A stretch of 64,000 nucleotides of DNA from Myxococcales bacterium (lineage in GTDB: Bacteria > Myxococcota_A > Polyangia > Polyangiales > Polyangiaceae): NCBI GenBank assembly GCA_025359105.1, contig JANYHK010000068.1, forward strand, positions 1 through 64,000, written 5' to 3'. How positions within the stretch are numbered: position 1 is the first letter of the stretch; every line of letters begins with the position of its first letter. The translations under genes were made by a program, and so were the position numbers. Below are positions 43,983 through 51,980 of the stretch, in pieces. Below the pieces are notes generated by a model, which did no database searches, was not told the DNA's origin, and was given only the letters and a program-made list of their open reading frames with translations.

Positions 43983-45320
43983 TCAGAAGCCCGGGTTGGG
44001 GGCGAAGCCCTGGGGGGTCGTCGCGCTCGGGGCTGGCGCCGGCTCGGGCGGGGGAGGGGTCCCAGGCACCTGCGGGCGCTTAGCGGCGAGCCCCGACGAC
44101 GCCGCCGCCGGCGCACCGCTCGCGGTCGTGCTGGTTGTCGCGGTTGCGGTCGCGGTCGGCATAGCGGTCGCGGTTGCGGTCGGCGTCGCGGTCGGCGTCG
44201 CGGGCGCGGTCGGCGTCGCGGTCGCGGTCGCGGTCGCGGTTGCGGTCGCGGTCGGCGTCGCGGTCGGCGTCGCGGTCGCGGCCGTGGGGGCGGCGACGCG
44301 GGCACGCGTGACGAGCGCCGCAGCAACGATGGTCGCGACGAGCAGGGCGGCACCAATCCATCGCCCCGACCGTGAAGGCTGCACAGTCGGCGCGACGGGA
44401 GCCTCGACGCCGTCTCCCGTGCGGTTGTCGAAGCGGGCCTCGTTCGGCGGCGGGGCCGTACGCAGGAGCTTCGCGAGCGAGGCCTCGTCCTGGCCGATCG
44501 CCAGGGCCAACGCGTTCCCCATCGCGCGCGCCGACGGGTGGCGCTCACTCGGGCGCTTCGAGAGGGCGCGCTGCACCTCGATCCAGAGCTTGGGTGGGAT
44601 CCGCGGGTCGGCGTCTACGTCGGTCTCGAGCACGGCCGCGAGGCGCGCAGACGGTGCGGGCGCGTCGAACGGGGACGCGCCGGCCATCATTTCGTAGAGG
44701 ACGACGCCCATCGAGAACAGATCGCTCCGCCCATCGATCTCGCCGGCCCTGGCGCGGATGTGCTCGGGGGACATGTAGCCTGGGGTCCCTAGGACCTTGC
44801 CATCGACGGTCGAGAAGTCCGGCTTGCCACCCCCCTTCGCGATGCCGAAATCGAGGAGCTTGGGCACCATCTGCCCGTCGGGCTCGACGGACAGGTAGAT
44901 GTTCGCCGGCTTCACGTCACGGTGCAGGACGCCCTGCTCGTGCGCGTGGTCGAGCGCCGAGAGTATGGGGACCGCGATCGCCACCGCCTCCTCCGGCGAG
45001 ACCGGCCTTGGCTCGCGCAGGCGCGCTTCCAGCGTCTTTCCGCGGAGCAGCTCCATGACGAGCGCCAGCGTCCCGTCGGGCTCCTCCACGAGATCGAAGA
45101 CACGGGTGATGCTGCGGTGCCGCAGCTTCGAGCCCAGGCGCGCCTCGTGCCGGAATCTCTTCGCGTCGTCGGCGGCCTCCGAGCGGTCGGGCCCCAGCAC
45201 CTTCAGCGCGACGCTCGCGTCGACAAGCTCGTTCCTGGCGATCCAGACCGCCCCCATGCCGCCCTTGCCGATCGGGCGGACCAGGACATACTTGTTCGCG
45301 ATCCGGTCGCCCGCCCTCAC
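43983..45320 (-). CDS. Ser/Thr protein kinase with membrane helix and low-complexity outer tail
   Basis: Kinase domain at about residues 10-275: GKGGMGAVWIARN loop, VALKVLG lysine, HRDVKPANIYL, LDFGIAKG, PGYMSPEHI. One membrane helix at about 327-347 is followed by a Pro/Thr/Ala tail (about 350-445) encoded by GCGACC-type repeats. This layout is the classical receptor-like Hanks kinase; the tail could act as a surface spacer. GTG start. It is separated from the PilZ gene by a small duplicated segment. Confidence 0.9.
   Translation of the reverse strand: MRAGDRIANKYVLVRPIGKGGMGAVWIARNELVDASVALKVLGPDRSEAADDAKRFRHEARLGSKLRHRSITRVFDLVEEPDGTLALVMELLRGKTLEARLREPRPVSPEEAVAIAVPILSALDHAHEQGVLHRDVKPANIYLSVEPDGQMVPKLLDFGIAKGGGKPDFSTVDGKVLGTPGYMSPEHIRARAGEIDGRSDLFSMGVVLYEMMAGASPFDAPAPSARLAAVLETDVDADPRIPPKLWIEVQRALSKRPSERHPSARAMGNALALAIGQDEASLAKLLRTAPPPNEARFDNRTGDGVEAPVAPTVQPSRSGRWIGAALLVATIVAAALVTRARVAAPTAATATPTATPTATATATATATATPTAPATPTATPTATATAMPTATATATTSTTASGAPAAASSGLAAKRPQVPGTPPPPEPAPAPSATTPQGFAPNPGF
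44135..44285. repeat. GC-rich hexamer-type tandem repeat (Thr/Ala/Pro coding)
   Basis: Repeated GCGGTCGCGGT/GGCGTCGCGGTC units on the plus strand encode the TPTATAT tail of the kinase on the minus strand. It is irregular in unit order (not a strict hexamer throughout), and is in frame. Similar low-complexity tracts lie in several other genes here. Confidence 0.7.
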
Positions 45321-45322
45321 GC

Positions 45323-45368
45323 CCTCAGTATCGCACCAAACGCGGCCTCAGTATCGCGCCAAACACGG
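45323..45368. repeat. 23-bp tandem duplication between kinase and PilZ gene
   Basis: Two adjacent 23-bp copies (45323-45345 and 45346-45368) sharing CCTCAGTATCGC, AAAC and CGG, differing at two positions. It lies between the kinase start and the PilZ stop, so on the minus strand it sits in the PilZ-kinase spacer. Meaning unknown. Confidence 0.9.
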
Positions 45369-45380
45369 CCCCGCGGGGGG

Positions 45381-45767
45381 TCAGGCCGCGACGAGTGTGC
45401 GGAGGGGGCGGAGCGCCTCGGGACCGGCGAGCCCGCGAAGGTGCTCGAAGAGCGCGCGCTCGGTGCGCGGGTGCATCCCGTAGAACTCGACGCCCAGGCA
45501 CACGCCGTGGTCGTCGCCGGGGCGGCGGCCGTGCAGGACGCGCGTGACGATGCCCAGCGCGTCGAACCAGACGTTCGAGCGCGGGGCCTGGAAGGCCACG
45601 ACGACCTCTTCTCCGGTCAGCACGCGCTCCTTCGCGCGCACGAGCATGCCGTGGGTCGAGAGGTCGAGGGCCAGGTCCCCGACGAGCTTGAAGTCGTGCT
45701 CACGGACCACCTCGCAGGGCAGGCGGACGTAGCGGCGAAACGAGTTACGGACCGGAACGGACGGCAT
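45381..45767 (-). CDS. PilZ-domain protein
   Basis: 128 residues with the c-di-GMP signature: RRYVR (RxxxR, about residue 11) and LDLSTHGMLV (DxSxxG) about 20 residues on, followed by the beta-barrel pattern. Such single-domain PilZ proteins report c-di-GMP to motility or exopolysaccharide systems. Diverges from the secreted-protein gene at 45925 across a 157-bp regulatory region containing a 12-bp palindrome. Confidence 0.9.
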   Translation of the reverse strand: MPSVPVRNSFRRYVRLPCEVVREHDFKLVGDLALDLSTHGMLVRAKERVLTGEEVVVAFQAPRSNVWFDALGIVTRVLHGRRPGDDHGVCLGVEFYGMHPRTERALFEHLRGLAGPEALRPLRTLVAA

Positions 45768-45815
45768 GGCAGTCGGTCTCCCAGGAACAGAGGGTACTGA
45801 GGTACGACAATGTAG

Positions 45816-45827
45816 GCAAACGTTTGC
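45816..45827. promoter_or_regulatory. Perfect 12-bp palindrome, LacI/PurR-type operator candidate
   Basis: GCAAACGTTTGC is an exact palindrome in the divergent space between the PilZ gene and the secreted-protein gene. It matches the core of operators recognised by LacI/GalR-family repressors such as PurR (CAAACGTTTG centre). No such regulator lies in the window. Confidence 0.5.
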
Positions 45828-45841
45828 AGGTCCTGACTGGC

Positions 45842-45870
45842 TTGACTAGACGAAACTTGGACAATATATA
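45842..45870 (+). promoter_or_regulatory. Sigma-70-like promoter for the gene at 45925
   Basis: TTGACT (45842-45847), 17 bp, TATATA (45865-45870) inside an unusually A/T-rich stretch (45862-45880) for this genome. The 12-bp palindrome lies 14 bp upstream of the -35 box, so it could act as an operator. The transcript would have a leader of about 45 bases. Confidence 0.65.
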
Positions 45871-45924
45871 TACATATACGCGCAGTGCGTAGCCGCAGCG
45901 GCAACCCTCACTGGAGGAGACGCG

Positions 45925-46557
45925 ATGTCCCGTTCGAATACCGGCACCCGATTGGGAGAAACCACGGCCCGCGCGGCCGCTCGCGTGTGCGCCATGACCT
46001 GCGTGCTCGCGGCGACCACCCTTGCGAGCCCCGTCAGCCGCGCCGAGGAGCGCGTCCCCGCAGCGCTCCGGGTGACAGTCACCCCCTCGATCGCGGAGCT
46101 CCGCACCCAGTACGCGGGCTCCTACCGCTACGCGGGGGACGCAGCGCAGCAGCAGGCGCGCCTCGACGCGATCGACAAGGCCGTCGAGGGCTTCTTCTTC
46201 GCGGTGCGCGGCATGGCGCGCTCCGCCATCACGGACCGCACGCGCATCATGCCGACGTGCAAGTTCGAGTTCTCGGGAGGAAAGATAAGCTCGACGGTGC
46301 CTGGACACGCCGTCGCTGTGAGCCCGGAGACCGGCAGCCCTGCTCCCTATCGCGTGGACGACGATGCCATCACGCTCACGCAGCGCTTCGAAGGCTCGCG
46401 CCTCGTGCAGGTCTTCGTGGCCGATGAGGGCGGGACGCGCAAGAACGAGTTCACGCTGAGCTCCGACCGCAAGTTCCTGTTCATGAAGGCCACCCTGAGC
46501 AGCCCCAAGCTCAGCGCGCCCGTCGTCTACACGCTCACGTACCGACGCGTGGAATGA
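45925..46557 (+). CDS. Secreted hypothetical protein
   Basis: Signal peptide (about residues 12-38, ending SRAEE). The rest, 170 residues, alternates helices and strands, has one Cys (TCKFEFSG), and no recognised domain; TLTQRFEGSRLVQVFVADEGGTRKNEFTL and the final strand resemble small lipocalin-like beta folds. A strong GGAGGAG seven bases before the ATG and the clear promoter point to good expression. Function unknown; the 3' end overlaps the DUF2878 gene tail by 23 bp on the other strand. Confidence 0.75.
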   Translation: MSRSNTGTRLGETTARAAARVCAMTCVLAATTLASPVSRAEERVPAALRVTVTPSIAELRTQYAGSYRYAGDAAQQQARLDAIDKAVEGFFFAVRGMARSAITDRTRIMPTCKFEFSGGKISSTVPGHAVAVSPETGSPAPYRVDDDAITLTQRFEGSRLVQVFVADEGGTRKNEFTLSSDRKFLFMKATLSSPKLSAPVVYTLTYRRVE

Positions 46558-47065
46558 GCGCCTCGTCGAGCCGGCGACGGATGGTGAAGAGCGCCGGGAC
46601 GACGATCGCCCAGACCACGCCGATCGTCACGAGCGACGTGCTGGAAGGCGCGCCGAGCGCGAGGGCGCCCAGTTTGACACCACCCGCGTAGGCCGACGGC
46701 CCGCCGAGCGCGCCGAGCAGCGCCCCGAGAGCAGGACGCCGCGTGAGCGCGTGGAGGCTGCCGCCGCTGGCGCTGGCCGCCGCGAAGTTCGGCCACAGGG
46801 AGACCAGCCATAGCGGCGAAACCGTCGCGCCGGCGATCACGAGCGTGCCCAGGTGGAGCAGCGTCGTGTCGACCGCGAAGCCCAGGAGCGTCGCCGCTGC
46901 GAGGAAGAGGATCTCGCGCCCCTTCGCTTCCCGCTTGCGCATATGAAGTACGAGCCCGACGAGCACGACGACGGGCCCGACCCAGGGGACCCCTCGAACT
47001 GGCCCGAGAACGCACGCGAACCACGCGATCTGAAGCCAGACGAACGAGAGAATCGGGCGGATCAT
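46535..47065 (-). CDS. DUF2878 membrane protein
   Basis: 176 residues, five to six hydrophobic segments, with SPLWLVSLWPNFA and VDTTLL motifs typical of DUF2878. Such proteins belong to the conserved cluster of FAD oxidoreductase, DUF1365, Cfa and SDR genes seen in light- or singlet-oxygen-controlled operons. Its ATG overlaps the stop of the DUF1475 gene (ATGA). Last gene of the operon here. Confidence 0.8.
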   Translation of the reverse strand: MIRPILSFVWLQIAWFACVLGPVRGVPWVGPVVVLVGLVLHMRKREAKGREILFLAAATLLGFAVDTTLLHLGTLVIAGATVSPLWLVSLWPNFAAASASGGSLHALTRRPALGALLGALGGPSAYAGGVKLGALALGAPSSTSLVTIGVVWAIVVPALFTIRRRLDEALIPRVGT

Positions 47066-47412
47066 GCCACGCCGCCGAGCGGCGTTGGCGCGCGCGCGCC
47101 AAGAAAGAAGCGCGGCCAGCTCCCTCCGCTGCGGGCGAGCGCGACGAGCACGTAGACCATCGTGAACGCGTTGCCGAGCGACAAGACGAGCAATATCCAC
47201 AGGAGCGCTCGCGCGGTCTTCGCCTCGCGAAACAGGACCCAACCCGAGAAGAGCGCGAAGCCGGCGTAGAGATCGGCGAGGGTGACCTTGCCCCAGGCGA
47301 GCGCGAAGAGAATGCTCCCCTCGTCGCCGAAGCGCCCGTACACGAGGGCCTGCGCGATGAGCGCTGTCATCGCGAGGGCGCCGAGGCCGGCCATGGCCAT
47401 CGCGACGCGCAT
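47062..47412 (-). CDS. DUF1475 small membrane protein
   Basis: 116 residues with three to four membrane segments; GWVLFREAKTARALLWILLVLSLGNAFTMVYVLVAL resembles the DUF1475 family. Coupled on both sides (2 bp from the SDR stop; ATGA with DUF2878). No enzymatic residues visible. Confidence 0.72.
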   Translation of the reverse strand: MRVAMAMAGLGALAMTALIAQALVYGRFGDEGSILFALAWGKVTLADLYAGFALFSGWVLFREAKTARALLWILLVLSLGNAFTMVYVLVALARSGGSWPRFFLGARAPTPLGGVA

Positions 47413-47414
47413 CG

Positions 47415-48404
47415 TCAGGTCCCTTCTGCGGTGGGGAAGGTCACGCCGGACTTCTCCTCGCAGAATGCGAAGAGGCGCGCGCGCGCTTCCTTTGCCTCGC
47501 GGGTCCACGGAAACGGGTACTCGACCGCCACGCTGCGATCGAACCAGAACTTGCCGTGCGTCCCCTTGGGGCGGTCGCTGGCGGCGAGCCACACGACGGT
47601 GTCGGCTGCCTGCTCCGCCGTTCGGAGAACACCCTTCATCGTCTCGTGGAACTTCGGGAGCGACGTGCGCACCGCGGTCGTGTCGGCCCAGCCGGGGTGC
47701 ATGCTCGCGAAGGTGATTGGAGCGGCGCCTCCCACCCGGTCCGCGATCATGTGCGCCAGGATGACCTGCGCTCGCTTGGCGTTGGCGTATGCCTTCGTGC
47801 CATCGAACTGGGCGGGTTCGACGTCGAGCATCCCGAGGTCGAGCCGCTGCGCGTACATCCCGCCGGAGGCGACGAAGACGACCCGCGCGTCGTCCGAGCG
47901 CGCCAGGCATGCGAGCAAGAGCCCGGTGAGGGCGAAGGGGCCGAGCACGTTCGTGGTGAAGGTGAGCTCGACGCCCTCTTTGGCGAGGCTCTTCTCGAGC
48001 GGCAGGACACCCGCGTTGTGCACGAGGACGTCGATCCTCTCCTTCGGAAAGGTCGCCACGAAGTCGCGAACGGACGCGAGGCTGGACATGTCCACGACGG
48101 CGAGGTGCACGCGATCGCTGCTCGCCTCACGCGCGATGGCGGCGCGCGCCTCCTCCCCGCGCGCGCCGTCCCGGCACAAGAGCCACACCTCGAAGCCGCG
48201 TCGCGCGAGATCCAGCGACGCGGCGCGGCCGATCCCGGAGTTTGCGCCGGTCACGAGCGCGACCCTTCCCTTCACATCGACGGGGAGATCATCGTCGTAA
48301 AAGCCGCACCGGTTCAGCTCGAAGCCCATCCGATTGAACGAGTACGGTGCGATCGGATCGGTCGCGTACCGGAGAATTCGCACGAGCGGAGCCAGCGCGC
48401 TCAT
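47415..48404 (-). CDS. Short-chain dehydrogenase/reductase (SDR)
   Basis: NAD(P)-binding TGANSGIG near residue 53, NAG at HNAGVLPL, and catalytic YANAK (YxxxK) near residue 205: a classical active SDR. The 329 residues include an N-terminal extension and a C-terminal part beyond the core. Related SDRs occur in the Cfa-DUF1365-FAD clusters. Overlaps the Cfa gene by ATGA. Confidence 0.88.
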   Translation of the reverse strand: MSALAPLVRILRYATDPIAPYSFNRMGFELNRCGFYDDDLPVDVKGRVALVTGANSGIGRAASLDLARRGFEVWLLCRDGARGEEARAAIAREASSDRVHLAVVDMSSLASVRDFVATFPKERIDVLVHNAGVLPLEKSLAKEGVELTFTTNVLGPFALTGLLLACLARSDDARVVFVASGGMYAQRLDLGMLDVEPAQFDGTKAYANAKRAQVILAHMIADRVGGAAPITFASMHPGWADTTAVRTSLPKFHETMKGVLRTAEQAADTVVWLAASDRPKGTHGKFWFDRSVAVEYPFPWTREAKEARARLFAFCEEKSGVTFPTAEGT

Positions 48405-49675
48405 CGGACGGCAGGCGGGCTGGGCGCGTGGCGGGCGTCGGGCTTGGTGAAGACCATCTGTACGCTGCCGAGATAACGCTCCTCGAAGCCCCCCTCGCAG
48501 TACGCAAGATAGTACTCCCACATACGAATGAAGGCGTCGTCGAAGCCGAGGCCCCGGACGGCGTCCGCGTTCGCGAGGAAGCGCTGACGCCAGGTGCGCA
48601 GTGTGCGCGCGTAGTGGGGAGTCAGATCCTCCAGCTGGAAGAGCCGCAGATCGGTATGGCGCGTGGTGGCGCTCACCATCGTCGTCACCGACGGGATGCA
48701 GCTGCCCGGGAAGATGTACTCCTTGATGAAGTCCACGCTCGCGCGATGCTGCGCCTGCTGCTGGTCGGCGATCGTGATCGCCTGTACGAGCATCACGCCC
48801 TGCGGCGTGAGGCGCTCGCTGCACGTGCGGAAAAAATCGCCGAGGTACTCGTGGCCGACCGCCTCGATCATCTCGATCGAGACGAGCTTGTCGAACTGCC
48901 CTTCGAGGTCGCGGTAGTCGCGGTAGAGGACCTGGACTCGACCTTCGAGCCCCAGCGCGCTCACGCGCTCGGCGGCGAGGCGGTGCTGTTCGGCAGAGAC
49001 CGTGGTGGTCGTGACCCGGCACCCATAGCGCTGGGCCGCGTGGATCGCCAGCGCGCCCCAGCCCGTGCCGATCTCGAGCAGGTGGTCGCGCGGGCCGAGC
49101 GCGAGCTTCTGGCAGACGCGATCCAGCTTGGCAATCTGCGCCTCCTCGAGCGTGCTCGCCTCCGTCTCGAAGACGGCGCTCGAGTACATCATGCTCTCGT
49201 CGAGAAACAGGCGGAAGAAGTCGTTCGACAGATCGTAGTGGGCGGCGATGTTGCGGCGGCTGCCCTCGCGCGTGTTGCGCCGCGCGGTGGCGGCGATCCG
49301 GTTTACGAGGCGGGAGATACGCGCCGTCCCGCTCTCGAGCCCGTCGAGCGCGCTCAGGTTGCTGGCGAGGATCCGCGCGAGGGCCGCGAGATCGTCGCAC
49401 GTCCAGTGACCGTTCATGTAGCCCTCGGCGCCGCCGAGGCTCCCGCCGAGGAGAAGCGCGCGGAACGCGGAGGGGGAGTGCACGGTGATCGTGGCGGACA
49501 GGCCGCCCGGTTGGCCGAAGGTCGTTCGCTCGTTCCCCTCCACGAAGGTGAGCGAGCCGCGCTGGAGCCGCGAGAAGAGATCGTGCGCGCGCCTCCGGAC
49601 GAATCCGTCCATCATGGCCAGCGGATCGAAGGACCGGGAAGGACGTGCGACGAGCGCTTGCGACGTGGCTCTCAT
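48401..49675 (-). CDS. Cyclopropane-fatty-acid-synthase-type methyltransferase
   Basis: 424 residues with the Cfa layout: N-terminal region with GYMNGHWTCDDL, then IAAHYDLSNDFFRLFLDESMMYSSA (the substrate/bicarbonate site region), motif I EIGTGWGALAIHAA, and the C-terminal EYIFPGSCIPSV. It transfers CH2/CH3 from SAM to double bonds of membrane phospholipid fatty acids. In the same conserved operon, Cfa-like enzymes (UfaM-type) are thought to make methylated and furan fatty acids, so the product might not be a cyclopropane; I cannot tell. ATGA overlaps on both sides. Confidence 0.9.
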   Translation of the reverse strand: MRATSQALVARPSRSFDPLAMMDGFVRRRAHDLFSRLQRGSLTFVEGNERTTFGQPGGLSATITVHSPSAFRALLLGGSLGGAEGYMNGHWTCDDLAALARILASNLSALDGLESGTARISRLVNRIAATARRNTREGSRRNIAAHYDLSNDFFRLFLDESMMYSSAVFETEASTLEEAQIAKLDRVCQKLALGPRDHLLEIGTGWGALAIHAAQRYGCRVTTTTVSAEQHRLAAERVSALGLEGRVQVLYRDYRDLEGQFDKLVSIEMIEAVGHEYLGDFFRTCSERLTPQGVMLVQAITIADQQQAQHRASVDFIKEYIFPGSCIPSVTTMVSATTRHTDLRLFQLEDLTPHYARTLRTWRQRFLANADAVRGLGFDDAFIRMWEYYLAYCEGGFEERYLGSVQMVFTKPDARHAPSPPAVR

Positions 49676-50457
49676 GATTGCCTCGAGGGAAGGGGTCCGG
49701 GATGCGAATGAACTCGTGCGCGCCGCAGCCACAGGCGCATCGCCTGCGTGTAGATGCCGGCGACCACCTGCATGGTCATCGCCGGGTAGAGAAGGAGCGC
49801 GCGGGCGAGCTCGAGACCGGTCATGGGACGACGCAAAAGGGCGAGCGTCGCGTCGAAGACGCGCTCGCCCTTCTGACGGTTCTCCATGTGCACCCACAGG
49901 CGCTGGTTGTCGCGCTCGGGCGGCGTTCCGAACCGCCAGCCGTAGTCCATGTCCATCGCGAGGAACGGTGAGACGTGGAACGCCTTGGCGAAGGCGTAGC
50001 GCTTGTCGCCACCGCCCGCGCGGTCGAGGTTCTCCGCCTCCGGGAGCACGTACATGTGCCGCTCGTTCCACGGCGTGTTGGCCACCTCGGCGACCACCGT
50101 TTCGAGGGTGCGGCCGTCCTTCGCGAAGCAGTAGTAGAAGGACACCGGATTGAATCCGTGGCCGAAGTACCGCAAGTGCGTGAGAAGGCGAATCGGCCCC
50201 TCCGGACGCACGCCGGTTCGCTCCGCCACGAGCGCGCGGATCGCGTCGTCGAGGGGCACGTTCGGATCGCCGTAGTGGTCGGCGCGGCGGAACCAGGCGA
50301 GGTTGGGTGCCCCGGCGCTCCACAGCCAGCGCCCCGCGAACACGGTCTCGAGCTCTCCGAGGTCGAGGTACGCCATGAAGAGCGAGTACGTGAAGCTCCG
50401 CGCCGGGAACGTGCTCCGCCGGTGCCGCAGCTTGCCTTCGAAGATCGCGCTCTCCAT
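49672..50457 (-). CDS. DUF1365 protein
   Basis: 261 residues with typical DUF1365 features: LLTHLRYFGHGFNPVSFYYCF, ANTPWNERHMYVLP and a C-terminal FHVSPF-like stretch. In the furan fatty-acid pathway a DUF1365-type protein has been linked to lipid modification, by gene neighbourhood and, I recall, genetics; enzyme chemistry is not shown here. Two bases from the FAD oxidoreductase stop; ATGA overlap with Cfa. Confidence 0.88.
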   Translation of the reverse strand: MESAIFEGKLRHRRSTFPARSFTYSLFMAYLDLGELETVFAGRWLWSAGAPNLAWFRRADHYGDPNVPLDDAIRALVAERTGVRPEGPIRLLTHLRYFGHGFNPVSFYYCFAKDGRTLETVVAEVANTPWNERHMYVLPEAENLDRAGGGDKRYAFAKAFHVSPFLAMDMDYGWRFGTPPERDNQRLWVHMENRQKGERVFDATLALLRRPMTGLELARALLLYPAMTMQVVAGIYTQAMRLWLRRARVHSHPGPLPSRQS

Positions 50458-50459
50458 GG

Positions 50460-51695
50460 CTACAGCCCCTTCCCGAAGCGGCGGGCGACCGCGAGCCCGC
50501 TCGTCACGCCGTCCTCGTGGAAACCGAAACCCCAATACGCGCCGCAGAAGTGGGTCCGGTCCGCGCCGCTGATCTCCGCGTGGCGCCTCTGCGCGAGGAC
50601 CGCGTCCCTCGAGTAGACCGGGTGGTGGTAGCGGTACGTGCCGAGCACCGCGCGCGGATCGATGTCGCCGGCGCGGTTCAAGGTCACGAGGTACTCCTTC
50701 GTCGCGTTCAGGCCCTGCAGCAGGTTCATGTCGTAGGTCACCGCCACCCCGCCCGCCTCGTCACGAGGCACGTACGCGTTCCAGCACGCCCAGGCGCGTC
50801 GCCGCTTGGGCATCAGCCGCACGTCGGTGTGGAGCACGGCCACGTTCTCCTGGAAGCGGAAGCTCCCGAGGACTTCGCGCTCCTTCGGCGTCGCGTCCGC
50901 CAGCATCGCCAGGGCCTGGTCGGCGTGGGCGGCGATGACGACCTGGTCGAAGCGCTCCGGCGTTCCCCCGCGCGGCGTGACGAGGACGTGGTCGGCGGCG
51001 CGGCGAATGGAGGTGACCGGGCTCGAGAGGCGAATGCGATCGCGGAAGCCCCGGGTGAGCTCCTCCACGTACCTCTGCGAGCCGCCGCGAACGACGCGCC
51101 ACTCGGGTTGCCCCAGGATGTCGAGGAAGCGATGGTTGGTGAAGAACTGCGCGAAGAATCGGGCGGGGAACTGCCGCATCTGCCGCGGATCCGCCGACCA
51201 GATCGCGGCGCCCATCGGATAGAGGAAGTGGTCGATGAAGGCCCGCGAGTAGCGGTGCTCTTCGAGGAACGGCCCGAGCAGGACGCTGTCGTCGGCGTCC
51301 AGGAGGAGCCGGCGCGACGTCTTGTTGAAGCGGACGATGTCCGCGATCATCCGGTAGAACGACGGCTCGAGCGCGCTCCTTCGGCGGGCGAAGAGCGCTC
51401 GGTTCGAGTATTCGAGGCCGCCGTCGTCGCAGCGCACGCTGAAGCTCATCATCGTCGCCTGCGAAGGCACACCGAGCCTCTCCAGCAACTTGACGAAGTT
51501 CGGGTAGCGCTCGTCGTTGAAGACGATGAAGCCGGTGTCGACGTTCAGCGTGCCGTCCTCGGAGTCGACGCGCACGGTGTTCGTGTGGCCGCCCACGTAG
51601 TCGTTCTGCTCGAAGACGGTGAGCTCGTGCTCGCCCGAAAGCAGATAGGCCGCGGTGTTGCCGGCGATGCCCGTCCCCACGATCGCGATCTTCAT
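50460..51695 (-). CDS. FAD-dependent oxidoreductase (amine-oxidase-like)
   Basis: N-terminal dinucleotide motif AIVGTGIAGNTAAYLLS and an FAD/substrate region (GGHTNTVRVDSEDGTLNVDTGFIVFN), with the C-terminal CGAYWGFGFHEDGVTSG that is characteristic of the cluster-associated amine-oxidase-like flavoproteins. Length of 411 fits. Probably oxidises a lipid-borne group with O2. ATG overlaps the small upstream ORF's stop (ATGA). Second gene of the operon. Confidence 0.92.
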   Translation of the reverse strand: MKIAIVGTGIAGNTAAYLLSGEHELTVFEQNDYVGGHTNTVRVDSEDGTLNVDTGFIVFNDERYPNFVKLLERLGVPSQATMMSFSVRCDDGGLEYSNRALFARRRSALEPSFYRMIADIVRFNKTSRRLLLDADDSVLLGPFLEEHRYSRAFIDHFLYPMGAAIWSADPRQMRQFPARFFAQFFTNHRFLDILGQPEWRVVRGGSQRYVEELTRGFRDRIRLSSPVTSIRRAADHVLVTPRGGTPERFDQVVIAAHADQALAMLADATPKEREVLGSFRFQENVAVLHTDVRLMPKRRRAWACWNAYVPRDEAGGVAVTYDMNLLQGLNATKEYLVTLNRAGDIDPRAVLGTYRYHHPVYSRDAVLAQRRHAEISGADRTHFCGAYWGFGFHEDGVTSGLAVARRFGKGL

Positions 51696-51889
51696 GGTGA
51701 CTTCTCGGTCGCCGCGGCGCCGAGCACCGCGTCGGCGTGGACGCCTGGGTCGACGTCGGACGTTCGGTGGCTCGCCTCGGAGTCGCGCGAGACGCCGAAG
51801 ATGGTGACCTGCCGCGCCGGGTACCTCGAGCGGGCGCATGCCGCCACGAGGAGGGCCGCCAGAGGTGAGCGTGGGTGCGGGGTCTTCAT
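51692..51889 (-). CDS. Small ORF leading the lipid-modification operon
   Basis: 65 residues, unlike any family I know. It begins with a short hydrophobic stretch (LAALLVAACARSR) and ends Ala/Glu-rich. Evidence that it is translated: it lies directly after the operon promoter, has AGGA twelve bases before the ATG, and its stop overlaps the FAD oxidoreductase start (ATGA). It could be a leader peptide or a remnant. Confidence 0.4.
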   Translation of the reverse strand: MKTPHPRSPLAALLVAACARSRYPARQVTIFGVSRDSEASHRTSDVDPGVHADAVLGAAATEKSP

Positions 51890-51941
51890 CTCGTGGTCCT
51901 GTTCCTTGCGCCTCGCATGCGCGAGTCCCTTCTGGACTGAG

Positions 51942-51980
51942 TGTCTATCGTATGTCTAACTCTTGTATAGATAATGTCTA
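51942..51980 (-). promoter_or_regulatory. Four 11-bp direct repeats, CarH/LitR-type operator
   Basis: Reading the minus strand, TAGACA, TATACA, TAGACA and TAGACA occur at exact 11-bp steps (plus-strand TGTCTA 51942, TGTCTA 51953, TGTATA 51964, TGTCTA 51975). The consensus TnnACA per 11-bp unit is, from memory, that recognised by the tetrameric CarH B12 photoreceptor and related LitR proteins of the MerR family. The repeats overlap the -10 box and the start region, as expected for a repressor lifted by light. No MerR-type gene lies in the window. Confidence 0.75.

Noticed and set aside
44135-44285. Tandem short repeats resembling a CRISPR array
   Set aside because: Units are six to twelve bases without spacers and encode an in-frame tail of the kinase; there are no cas genes.
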